Shown one piece after another: positions 13,801 through 26,400 of a stretch of 64,000 bases of DNA. A model generated the notes under the pieces. It did not search any database. It saw only the letters and a list, made by a program, of their open reading frames with translations, and was not told the DNA's origin. Positions within the stretch are counted from its first letter, which is position 1. Each line of letters begins with the position of its first letter. Position numbers and translations under genes: made by a program. The DNA is from Pteria penguin (Eukaryota; Mollusca; Bivalvia; Pterioida; Pteriidae): positions 29,311,849 through 29,375,848 of the forward strand of contig CM068586.1 of assembly GCA_035048485.1 (NCBI GenBank), given 5' to 3'.

Positions 13801-16800
13801 ATTGTGTGCCATGACCTGATTTCAAACTTTCAACTCCGAAGACAAATACAAATTCCTCATTATGACTGATCAACACCGCATTCTACTATGAGATTCCTAA
13901 GATATTTGAGACTTATTTTTCTCTGTATTTAGCACAGTTTATTATGCATGGTATAAATTACATGTATAAAATCTATGAAGTGAAATTGCAGTAGTTTACC
14001 CTGATGAGTGAATCAAAGTTTTCAAAGCTTTGCATGAATATTCACAAAATATTTGATGTAAAAACCAAAACTTGTGATAGTTCTATATAAGGAGTATATA
14101 TTAGCGTTTTGTCATGGAGTCGATGTTACCATAGAGATATTTCTTCTATGATATTTGTCTTACAAGAGATTGCAAGAGACATCTTCCATAATGTATGTTT
14201 GGTTGACTCTTACTGAACCTCATACCAATATTTTTGCACTTGTATATGGTGATCAAATGTAGACCTTTGCAAAGGACCAACACACTGATGGGTCTTTTAC
14301 CAGCCAAGTCTACCATGACACTGGACTTCAGTTTCTTCTGTCTTGTCTGAAGACAGGACACCATTGCACCTCTAGCAGAGCTGAAACCTGGTACCTCTTG
14401 GGTACAGTACAAGTATCTTACCAATTGAACTATGTCAGTCTCCTCCATAATGTTATGAAGCCGGTGTGGCCCAGTGGATGAGGTGCTTGGCTTGTGACAG
14501 AGAGGTACTGGGTTCAACTCCCGCTGTGGGCACACCATTGTTCTGTCTTTAGGATGGGAAAGTAAAAGCCGAGGTCCTACGTCACAGTAGTTGTGGCACG
14601 TAAAAGACCCCTCAATGCTTTGGACGGGTCCGTTGCAAAGGTAAAATGTTTATGCGATGCATCAGACAGATGCTGTCACCATATACGTGAAATAATCGTG
14701 GAGTGACGTAAAACAATAATGAATAAATCAATCCATAATGTTAGAGTCAGAACTATTAAAAAGTGGGTTATTCCTGATCTTTATGTATAAAAATATAAAT
14801 ATGAGATGACCCACATGACTTTCATCATTATCAACAATAGTTTCATCAACATCAATGTCATCATCATAATTATTATCATCCTCTCCTTTTGATAATGTAG
14901 GGGCAGGCGTGGTGTAGTGGTTAAGCGCTTGGCTTGCGGCGCCGACGATCCAGGTTCGATTCCCGGGTTGCGCCACTATGTTTAAGAGGTTGGTAACCTC
15001 CTGCTTCCATGTCGCGATATAACTGAAATATTGTTGAAAGCGACGTAAAACACCAATCAACCAACCAACCAACCTTTTGATAATGTTCATCTTTAGCACT
15101 ATCATCATCCTCTAGTAATATTGATGAGAGAAGTTTGCATAATTCAAAAATCAAATTAGATAAGAGGTTCAGAACATGTTTATTCTCAAAACCAAAAACA
15201 ATGAGAGAAAACATTTTCTATAAATGATTCAAAACTAGTGTAAGCATTAACAGTATAAAAACTACAATTTGATATGTTAAAGAGTGGAATTATACATTAT
15301 ACAAAGTAAATCCAAGTATCAACACAGGTATGGAATGTACATGTAGTGCAGACTCCCAGAGTTATCTCTCTTCGAAATAATTCACGTATGAAGACATTTT
15401 CCAGAAACCAAAGTAGGTGGTCATAGATCTTAATAGTATTAGTTTCCACTGAGATCAGTGTCTGCTCTTGCGGTGATCTTGGAATTTAACGAGATAGGAT
15501 GGAACAATTTTTCATTTCGGTGCAAACAAATTTTCAAAGTACATGAACAATCTGAGTATTTGTCAAATTTAAAAACAGCAAGTTTAAAGCATTACTTTAT
15601 AAGCATTTGTCTTCTCTTTGTTACTAGAAATATTTGAGCGTGTATATTTTTAAACATACTGAACGAAATAACAGTGGGACAAGTTAGAATTCTTTGTTCA
15701 TTTTCACATCCACGGCGCATTAGCTTAATTCATTAACAATATTTCGAATCCAGAGAATTGCAATTATCTTTTGACATATAAAATTTTCATAACCATAAAT
15801 TGACAAAAATTGTACATCAATAATGCCAACTTTAGGCAAGTAGCATTATTGATGGTGAATCAAACTGTGGCGTTGTCATTTCTGAAGATATACAATTTTG
15901 TAGATATTTTATGAAATTCACAAGTGCTAGTTCCATAGACATAGACTATTTCTATGTCTCTGGCTTGTTCAAAGTCAAATTTTAAAAATATTCGAGCATC
16001 CCCTCCTCAAATAAAGGTGGTGGATCCAGTCCCGTATTGGGATCGTGGGTCATATATCACCAATTTTACAGAATTTTAAAACCGGATATTTATAAGAACA
16101 TTTTGACTACGGAAAGGAGGGTATGTTCATTTCTTCCGATACCTGCATCGGTCATTGAAATTTAAAACTGAATTCTTATATGAATATGGCATTTAGTTAT
16201 AGGTAAAAATACAGTTTTTTTTTGTACCAGAAGATACAATGGTAGATTTGATATATTTTATCTATTACGATAAGCATGAATTTTATGGTTGACTAGTGTA
16301 TATGCAAAATATCGTGTATACGATGCCCATAGTGTTCTAATACAAATAAATTTTGTGACTAGCTGTAAGCATGTCAACTGCAGCAACAACAAAATAATAT
16401 ACTACATTTGAAGGTGCGATCACTATGTTTTCATAATATACGCAGGTAATAGAGTTTTATCACAGATCAAGTTAGCTATGGCAAATATCCAATAATTGAA
16501 ATGGAATTCAATCATGTGCACACTTACATGGGATTTAAAACGTATTTTCAATTCAAGTTGGTTTTGTGTACACCAGTTCTGTATAAGAATGTTGTATCAG
16601 TCGTTTTTGCAAAAGTTTATGTTGCGCGAACCGTCCGTGTAATAAAGTTGAATATCGCAGATCGGTGCATTTCACACCATTTTGCTCAAAGGGGTTTGTT
16701 CTTACTTTAGGCTATAAAGGTATCAGTTCTTAACAATGATAAGTACATATATCTCAGATTCAAGATGGAAAGGCAACGGTGTGTGCACACGCTTTTGGTG

Positions 16801-19800
16801 ATACAATAGGTTTTGTTGTTTTGGGGGTTTTTTTCACATCCATATATATTTGTTGTGCGTCTGCAAATCAAAGTGTATTTGCAGATACGTCATATTCCAC
16901 TGAATTGGTTGTAAACTGTTGCTATATTTATATTTATTTCCCTAGAATGTTGGACATATATTCTGATATCAGTAATCCCGGTTAGATTTATCCTCGGGTT
17001 CTGTTTTCATATATTACTACGGCATTAGTATATATTTATAGATTTGGATGTTGTGGTACTTAAGCCATTACAGATATTCGTAACATTTGATCATGCCGTC
17101 TGGCATTGCTGTGAGAATCAGTTTGTCCGGTGTAGCACCAACGAATCTTGGGATATCATCCAGGAAGAAGGATTTCTTCAATGTCCCCTTTGGGCCTAGA
17201 ATGTCGATTCTTCCCTCGCGTTTGTCGGTCACAATCAAGTTTCCGTATTTGTCAATTGAGACAAGGTCGGGTCCTTGGTACACTTCGCCCATGTCATCGG
17301 AATTTCCATATTCAAACACGAGTTCCCCCTCTTTATTAAAACCTACTACCATGTGGCTACCGGGATCGGACACGTAGATATTTCCGCTCCGATCGTCGGA
17401 CACTACGCACTGTGGTTTCTCCAGCAGGTAGAGACCTTGCTCACTGAAATCCTCGTTGGTGATTCGTCGCATTAAGTGCCCATTGGTGTCGTAGACAGCG
17501 ACATTTCCGCCCGATTTGGCAGATTTTCCGTGACTTTTCCTGATAGATGCATATCGGTTCGAGGTTATAACGATGTTTCCATGGTAATCAGCGGTCAGGA
17601 AATTCAGTCCGAAACTTTCTACGTGGGCGTCACTTAGAACATGACCTGTGCCGTCATTTTTCAACACACGGACTTTAAAGCGATTGTCTCCTCTTGGAAC
17701 TGTCATAGAGACTTTTCCATCACTTGCAACTGAATGGATACTCCATCCATTTTCAATTTTGATCTGTCCCCTGACGATTCCACGCTTCTCGAGCACATGT
17801 ATAGTTGTAGATGTCCCAATGATGATATCACCCATGCCATTCACCCCAATACCTTTGATACCTTCCCTTTGAATGGCTTGTGGTAGCATGAATTCTCGCT
17901 TTGGATCCGTCAAATCATAGCAGTTTTCTTGAATATATTCCGTTTCCTCCACCTCTTCACTGAACTTGACATTTCGGAAATTATCGCTAGTATTGCTATT
18001 GCTAAGCATATCCGTATCAGACCCGCTAGTAGGTTCTCCGCGCAGCTCTTGGTGATTTCGGAATATTTCTTCCAGTTCCGGTTCGTTTTCTCCATGTTCC
18101 ATCGTATCACTGTCATGCCTAGTGTGCTTCGATACACACGAAGTTTTCTTACCGTCATTTTCGATTCTTTCGGTATTCTCGTCATCAAGTACTCCAAACA
18201 TGTCACAGATAGTTTCCACAGTTACGTTTGGCTCTGTCAAGTTCACTTTTTGGATTTCAACCTCACCGTTCTCCAACGGTTCTTCGCAAAGTTCTCGTAC
18301 TCGATACCCCACCTTTTTGCGTAAATAAACTTTCTCTTCGTACGATCCATATGTAATGAGATTTTCAGTGAAGTCCTGTACGCCTTTAATAGCCTCCACA
18401 TGCATTTGTAAATCAAGTCTTCGTGTCTTGATTTGTTCAAGGTTATGAGCATCTCTTCGTTCGATCTCGTCTAAAAGTAGATTTTCATATTCTTGAATCA
18501 GGCCAGAGAGAAATTTTGTCCTTTCTTTGACCTTCCTTGTCAGCGATTTCTTCTGCTCTATCACCCCCTTTTCTTGTCTGTTGAGCACTTTAAGAGCTTT
18601 GGTCAGTTCTTTCCGATCGGTGTCGAGATCTTGAAGGGGTTCCTTAATCTTTGCCTCGAAATGCTGAGCAACTGCGACTAGTTCTGCACAGCGATGGTCA
18701 CCATGCCTTGACACGTGACAGTCGGCGCAAATAGAGATGTCACAATCCACGCAAAACTTAGCACCAATGTCAATAGGATCATATGCCTCGCAGCAGTGTG
18801 ATATAATAGGTTGCTGACTAGAGTCACAAAGAGTTTCCTCGGACTTTGCGGTATAATCTTCCACATCTATTGTTTCATGCCCCAGATATTCGTCTTGCTG
18901 ACCATGTGCCGTCGTGCAAGTCTCGCAAAGAAAATCCTTACATTGATTGCAGTAACTCGATCCTTCAATGAAATTCCCGGCATTTTTGCAAAAAAGGCAT
19001 ATTGTTTCCCGCTTGACAGGATCGCTTGAAGCCACCGATAACCGACGAGCGAGGACATGATGTTGCAAGGATGCGTCAACGTTTTCAGTTTCAGTTAGAC
19101 ATATCGGGCAAGGGAAGTAACCTTCCTCGTCAGTTGTCGTCTGCTGGTGTTCGCTGATGCACTTCCGGCAGAACGAGTGCAGGCATGGGAGATAACACGG
19201 GTTGTTGAACTCTTCTTCGCACACCTTGCAGCAGAGAAGTTGTCGAGGAATCACCAGCTCCGACGCCTGCTGTTCCATGTCCATGCTATGGTTTCTCTGT
19301 AATCAAAAAATGTATTTATGTTGATAAACTGAACTGTAGAAATTATTATAATAATACGGATATAGCACACTTCATGCTACATAGAGTACTAGTGTACATT
19401 TAATCGCGGGGAATGTCCGATATTGCAATAATACGTTTGAAGCGAGCTTGGTTCCTGTGTTTTGTCCCAGTGATGGAGAAAATACATTACCGATATATAA
19501 TACATGTTTACAGTAGAAAAGTAAATAGCTAGTACACGTGGCCGTGATATCTGATTTGCATTAAAGGTGATTGATGAATGTACAGATACTTTGTATTGAT
19601 ATTGATGGCTGAATAAGTAAATACAATGTATATAAGCAAGCAAAAAGCTGTAAATGTTTAATTAGCAGTATATATTCAGAAATAGATGGTTTTACTTGTC
19701 CTTGGTGTTTACGTTGTTTGAAAACAGGAATAAACTTGTTTAAGTTTATATATATATAAAATCTGATACTTTTTAAAAGAGAATTCCGACAGTTCTATTT

Positions 19801-20405
19801 CAGACAGGACCATGGTTACAGATTATCGGAAATTGTTTGTATTTCTTATTGTATCCCCATATGCCGGTTGTCTCATTCAGTTGGGTATCAGTGAATACTT
19901 ATATTCCTGGCTATGATGCCTTATAGTAAGGGATTGGTTTCCCATCTGGTGGCAGCCAGTGTAGGTGAAAATCTTTACAATGAGGGATTGATTCCTCCTA
20001 TCTGGTGGCAGTCAATGGTAGTGATAATCTTATAAGGAGGGATTCATTCCTTCCCGTCTGGTACCAGCCGGTGGTGGTGATATACTTATAAGGGATTGAT
20101 TCCCCTCCCCCTCCCCCCACATCTAGTGACAGCCACTGTCGGTGATAATCGTATTATAAGGTTTTTATTCCCCTATTTGGTGGATGCTAGTGACGGTGGT
20201 AATCCTATAATAAGGGATTGATTCCCCGATCTGGTTTCAGTCAGTGCTAGTGGTAATTCTAGTACCCCAAAACTTCTACATTCCAACATGCCATAGACAT
20301 AGAGTTCCAACTTTATGCAATGTGACACTGATTCTCGTACTCGTGAATTGTGTGTAAATTAAAACACACAGCTTAAGGCTCTAGGTAATTCTTCTAGCGT
20401 CCAAT

Positions 20406-20488
<83 letters not shown>

Positions 20489-23400
20489 GTAGGTATAATT
20501 GTATAGCTCCAAGGTTTAAATTCAAAATAAACATTGTAATTGTTCAGCATATGCAGCATACATTAAAAACCTGCTCAAAATGGCATGAATAATTAATTTC
20601 AAGGTCGGAATGTTGATAAAAAATAGTTAAAAATTAGAGAAGAGCAGGTTTAATGTTCTTATGTGATTATCTTCACGTTAAATTTGATCAACGAGCCGAA
20701 GAATCTCTTTTACTGTCAATACTGCTAAAATATATTTTCTTATTAGAATGACAACAAAATGGCGAACACGCATTTTTATCAACTGTAATGCGATATTTTT
20801 CAGGTTAGTCATCAACCCAGTCTTTTATTATTTATATATGGTGGCAGTCAGAGTGTTTTCCGGATTAATATTTTTTTTCGCTGTATACCCGAAGGAAATT
20901 TAGAATTAGATTCGGGTATATTGGCATCTCTCTCTGTGAACCAGACATAATTTATTCAATAATATCTACAATAATATAGTGATTTTTAAAATTCTATAAA
21001 GCCGGCGTGGCCTAGTGGTATCGCGCTGGACTCCTGATCGGGAGGCCGGGTTTCGAGTCCCGCTCTGGCCATGCCGGTGTCCTGTCTTTCGGATGAGATA
21101 GTAAAACCGAGGCCCCGTGTCGTGGTATGCATGGCACGTTAAAAGATCCATCACTGCTTCGGATGGGTCCGTTGCAAAGGTAGAAATTTGTATGCAATGC
21201 ATCAGGCAGATGCCATCACCATATACGTGAAATATTCGTGGTGTGACGTTAAAACAAAAATCAATCAATAAAATTTCTATATAATGTTAACATTTAATGA
21301 GTAATTCTTTGTAGGAACGGTTTTGATCTCGTTATTGATTTATATGCAAGAGAAAATGAAAACCTAAAGCTGACCATGCATATGAAACAGTAGACAACAT
21401 TATTTCCATTTCAAACTTACAACTTTCTCCGCCCACAAAAGCGCGAATTTTCCCGCCAAATCCATATTGTCTCGTGTTTTTTTCACCTGTGGTCACATAT
21501 TAATCTTTTGTAAAATAATGAAAAACACTCCCATTGAATCCATTTTCAATTGACTCATCACTACGTACGAACCACAGTGATTATCCATTTAAGAATCGAT
21601 TAGATCGCAAATTCTGCTATATGATTCCTTGAAAGGTGCATCCGAGATGTGTAACGCAAGCAGCAGTCACTGCAGCCTATATTGTGACTGCAACGGGATC
21701 TTTGCGCTCAACTAGTTGATCATAATTGGACATTGTAACTTCCCCATTTTGCATCATCAGTTGACAATTTTAATCAATCATTGAGACAGATAGGCGTTTT
21801 CGTTCGATTATGACAGCATACATTCCTACAATGCATTTCCCTAGGGTAGATAGCAACAGCCTAGATCTTGATACTGGTAATGAACTTCGCTGATGATTGC
21901 AGTTCTACATTGATTCGTATTAATTGAAAGCAGGGATAAACAAAATTAAGTTTTTGAATCACGCGATTTATATTCAGTGAAGCTCACCGCAGTTCGATGA
22001 TTCAATTGACGTTTGATGTCTTGTATATTTCAAGTCGTCCGTGCGTTACTTTAATTTCACACTTTCACACGTTTTCCAGAAGCACGGAATTATTCCATTT
22101 ACATTTATCTATGTTATTCCATTCCGTGTTCAAATCATATCGACAGCCGTCCATTGCGTTCAGATAAATGAACTTTCGACAGACTTCAACATTGAGAAAC
22201 TATGTCGTTTACATTTAAATACGAGGTCTCATACGGTATATATATGATTGTATTTTCCATTGGGAGAACGTCCATTTTAGCATGTGAACGGAATTAATTA
22301 TTTTGAAAGCTCATTGTGCCTAGCAAAGTGTCCTATTCTCTCTATGGCATTGATAACAATTATACTTTAACTGCTTATTCCACTTAGAACGAATGTTTCC
22401 CGCAGGAGGTAATTGAATGGCGGGGAAATGTACTTTATCGATGGAAATTATATGTCCTCTATATTTGAAAACATTTGGTGCGTTTTATTGAGAACTTTTG
22501 TTTTGCATCGTTGGTTTTCAGCGTCAATTTTTCGATTTAGTCTGAGATGAGAACAATGCGCGCGTCTAAGAGTAAATACCTGGAAATCCAGGTAATCCAG
22601 GAATATGGTAGAATGAAATTATTAGGTTAGTTTTTGTTTTCTGTGAGTGAGCATTTCTTCCTGCAGGTAGCTTGTCGTCTGTGAAATAGATCATATAAAG
22701 TGAAATTTTAGTGGTTGCAAGGGATTAAAGCGACAAGGGAAAGCACAGGTGGAATGTTTTGGATGAGGAATGTTGATACTGATCTTCTGACGTCATTTGA
22801 TATAAATTTACCCTCCACTCTGGACCCGAAAATCTTTATATGACGAGATGTTTAACAATGTGTTTAGCTTGAGACACGGGGCAGCTCAAATGCCATTGTG
22901 TTCCACTCAATCCCCAGGGCAGGTCCCGTAGTAATTAGTTTGTATGAAAATGGGTTCCAATCAGGAATCGAGGTAACTAACATGATATTATGGTCCGCTC
23001 TAACTCCAAGTAGCTCATATGGAAGTGGGTTACAGTTGGAACTCGATTGAGTCACTCCTATGACAAGGGCATTGTACATGTATAGCGCTCAAGACCGGAA
23101 GTTGTTCATACGATGTGTTCCAAGTGAAGATAGAGGCCCAGAGTTAATCAGGGTGTCTAGGTTTCTGCCATATTTACTTGATTCTTTATGGTGTCGGCTA
23201 GTTTTAAATAGTAGATAAAACGTGACTTCACTGAAAAGTGACTGATCTTCAACTTGTACACTGGCAGACCATTTTGCTTGTCCCGTCGGCGGATCGAACC
23301 AAAATTTGAAAATGGACAGCATCAGCCATAGTGAAAGTAGTTCCTGTCACTTAAATTTGACTTGTGTGCCATATCAAAAGTGATTCCATGTATGGTGAAA

Positions 23401-26400
23401 GTCAGTGTTTGTGTATCCCACCAAATGACCTGTGTGCCATATCTGGAGTGTTTTATATATGGTGGAAGCTAGTATTTGTATGTGTTACAAGATGATTTTG
23501 CCTTAGTTTATGAGTGCCACAAACGGATTAATGATCTGTATGCCATATCAGGAGTGTTTCACAGTATTGTGGAAGCCAGTGTTTGTATGCTGTACTAGAT
23601 GATGATGATGATGTGTGTGTGTGTGCCATATCAGGAATGTTTTACAGTATGATGGAAGCCATGATGTATATGTCATACTAGCTGATGTGTGTGCACCATT
23701 TTAGTAGTGTTTCACAGTATGATGGAAGCCATTGTGTGTATGCTCTACCAGATGATGTGTGTGAGCCATATCAGGAGTGTTTCACAGTATGATGGAAGCC
23801 ATTGTGTGTATGCCCTACTAGATGATGATGTATGTGTGTGTGTCATATCAGGAGTGTTTTACAGTATGATGGAAACCACTGTGTGTATGTCCTACTAGAT
23901 GATAATGTATGTACATGTGCCATATCAGGAGTGTTTCACAGTATGATGGAAGCCATTGTGTGTATGCTCTGCTAGATGATCTGTGTGTGCTATACCAGGA
24001 GTGTTTCACAGTATGATGGAAGCCATTGTGTGTATGCTCTGCTAGATGATGTGTGTGTGCTATTCCAGGAGTGTTTCACAGTATGATGGAAGCCATTGTG
24101 TGTATGCTCTGCTAGATGATGTGTGTGTGCTATACCAGGAGTGTTTCACAGTATGATGGAAACCGTTGTATGTATGCCTACTAGATGATGATGTATGTGT
24201 GTGTGCCATACCAGGAGTGTTTCACAGTATGATGGAAGCCATTGACTAGATGATGATGTATGTGTGTGTGCCATACCAGGAGTGTTTCACAGTATGATGG
24301 AAGCCATTGTGTGTATTGCCCTACTAGATGATGATGTATGTGTGTGCAATTGTCAATGGGCTATGGTGATTCGTGTGTATTGATGTAGAAAAGCAGGATG
24401 GGATATATATATATATATAGAGTGGTATAACGTTGTCAATGGGCTATGGTGATTCTAGTGCATCGATGTAGTACAGCAGGATGGAATATATATAGAGTGG
24501 CATAACGTTGTCAATGGGCTATGGTGATTCGTGTGTACCGATGTAGTACAGTAGGATGGGATATATATAGAGTGGTATAACGTTGTCAATGTGGCTATGG
24601 TGATTCGTGTGTACCGATATAGTACAGTAGGATGGGATATATATAGAGTGGCATAACGTTGTCAGTGGGCTATGGTGATTCGTGTGTACCGATGTAGTAC
24701 AGTAGGATGGGATATATATAGAGTGGCATAACGTTGTCAATGGGCTATGGTGATTCGTGTGTACCGATGTAGTACAGTAGGATGGGATATATATAGAGTG
24801 GCATAACGTTGTCAATGGGCTATGGTGATTCGTGTGTACCGATGTAGTACAGTAGGATGGGATATATATAGAGTGGTATAACGTTGTCAATGGGCTATGG
24901 TGATTCGTGTGTACCGATGTAGTACAGTAGGATGGGATATATATAGAGTGGCATAACGTTGTCAATGGGCTATGGTGATTCGTGTGTACCGATGTAGTAC
25001 AGTAGGATGGGATATATATAGAGTGGTATAGCGTTGTCAGTGGGCTATGGTGATTCGTGTGTACCGATGTAGTACAGTAGGATGGGATATATATAGAGTG
25101 GTGTAGCGTTGTCAATGGGCTATGGTGATTCGTGTGTACCGATGTAGTACAGTAGGATGGAATATATATAGAGTGGTATAACGTTGTCAATGTGGCTATG
25201 GTGATTCGTGTGTACCGATGTAGTACAGTAGGATGGGATATATATAGAGTGGCATAACGTTGTCAATGGGCTATGGTGATTCGTGTGTACCGATGTAGTA
25301 CAGTAGGATGGAATATATATAGAGTGGTATAACGTTGTCAATGGGGCTATGTTGATTCGTGTGTACCGATGTAGTACAGTAGGATGGGATATATATAGAG
25401 TGGTATAACGTTGTCAATGGGCTATGGTGATTCGTGTGTATCGAAGTAGTACAGTAGGATGGGATATATATAGAGTGGTATAGCGTTGTCAGTGGGCTAT
25501 GTTGATTCGTGTGTACCGATGTAGTACAGTAGGATGGAATATATATAGAGTGGTATAGCGTTGTCAGTGGGCTATGGTGATTCGTGTGTACCGATGTAGT
25601 ACAGTAGGATGGGATATATATAGAGTGGTATAGCGTTGTCAATGGGCTATGGTGATTCGTGTGTATCGAAGTAGTACAGCAGGATGGGATATATATAGAG
25701 TGGTATAACGTTGTCAATGGGGCTATGGTGAATGGGGCTATGGTGATTCGTGTGTACCGATGTAGTACAGTAGGATGGGATATATATAGAGTGGTATAAC
25801 GTTGTCAATGGGCTATGGTGATTCGTGTGTACCGATGTAGTACAGTAGGATGGAATATATATAGAGTGGTATAGCGTTGTCAGTGGGCTATGGTGATTCG
25901 TGTGTACCGATGTAGTACAGTAGGATGGGATATATATAGAGTGGTATAGCGTTGTCAATGGGCTATGGTGATTCGTGTGTACCGATGTAGTACAGTAGGA
26001 TGGAATATATATAGAGTGGTATAGCGTTGTCAGTGGGCTATGGTGATTCGTGTGTACCGATGTAGTACAGTAGGATGGGATATATATATAGAGTGGTATA
26101 ACGTTGTCAATGGGCTATGTTGATTCGTGTGTACCGATGTAGTACAGTAGGATGGAATATATATAGAGTGGTATAGCGTTGTCAGTGGGCTATGGTGATT
26201 CGTGTGTACCGATGTAGTACAGTAGGATGGGATATATATAGAGTGGTATAGCGTTGTCAATGGGCTATGGTGATTCGTGTGTATCGAAGTAGTACAGCAG
26301 GATGGGATATATATAGAGTGGTATAACGTTGTCAATGGGGCTATGGTGAATGAGGCTATGGTGATTCGTGTGTACCGATGTAGTACAGTAGGATGGGATA

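Noticed and set aside
14146..14538. 130-codon minus-strand open frame
   Set aside because: It spans two SINEs in opposite orientation; the sequence is SINE body and tRNA-like head, not a gene.
17087..19079. Multiple plus-strand and alternate minus-strand frames over the TRIM gene
   Set aside because: They are shadows of the 738-codon TRIM frame.
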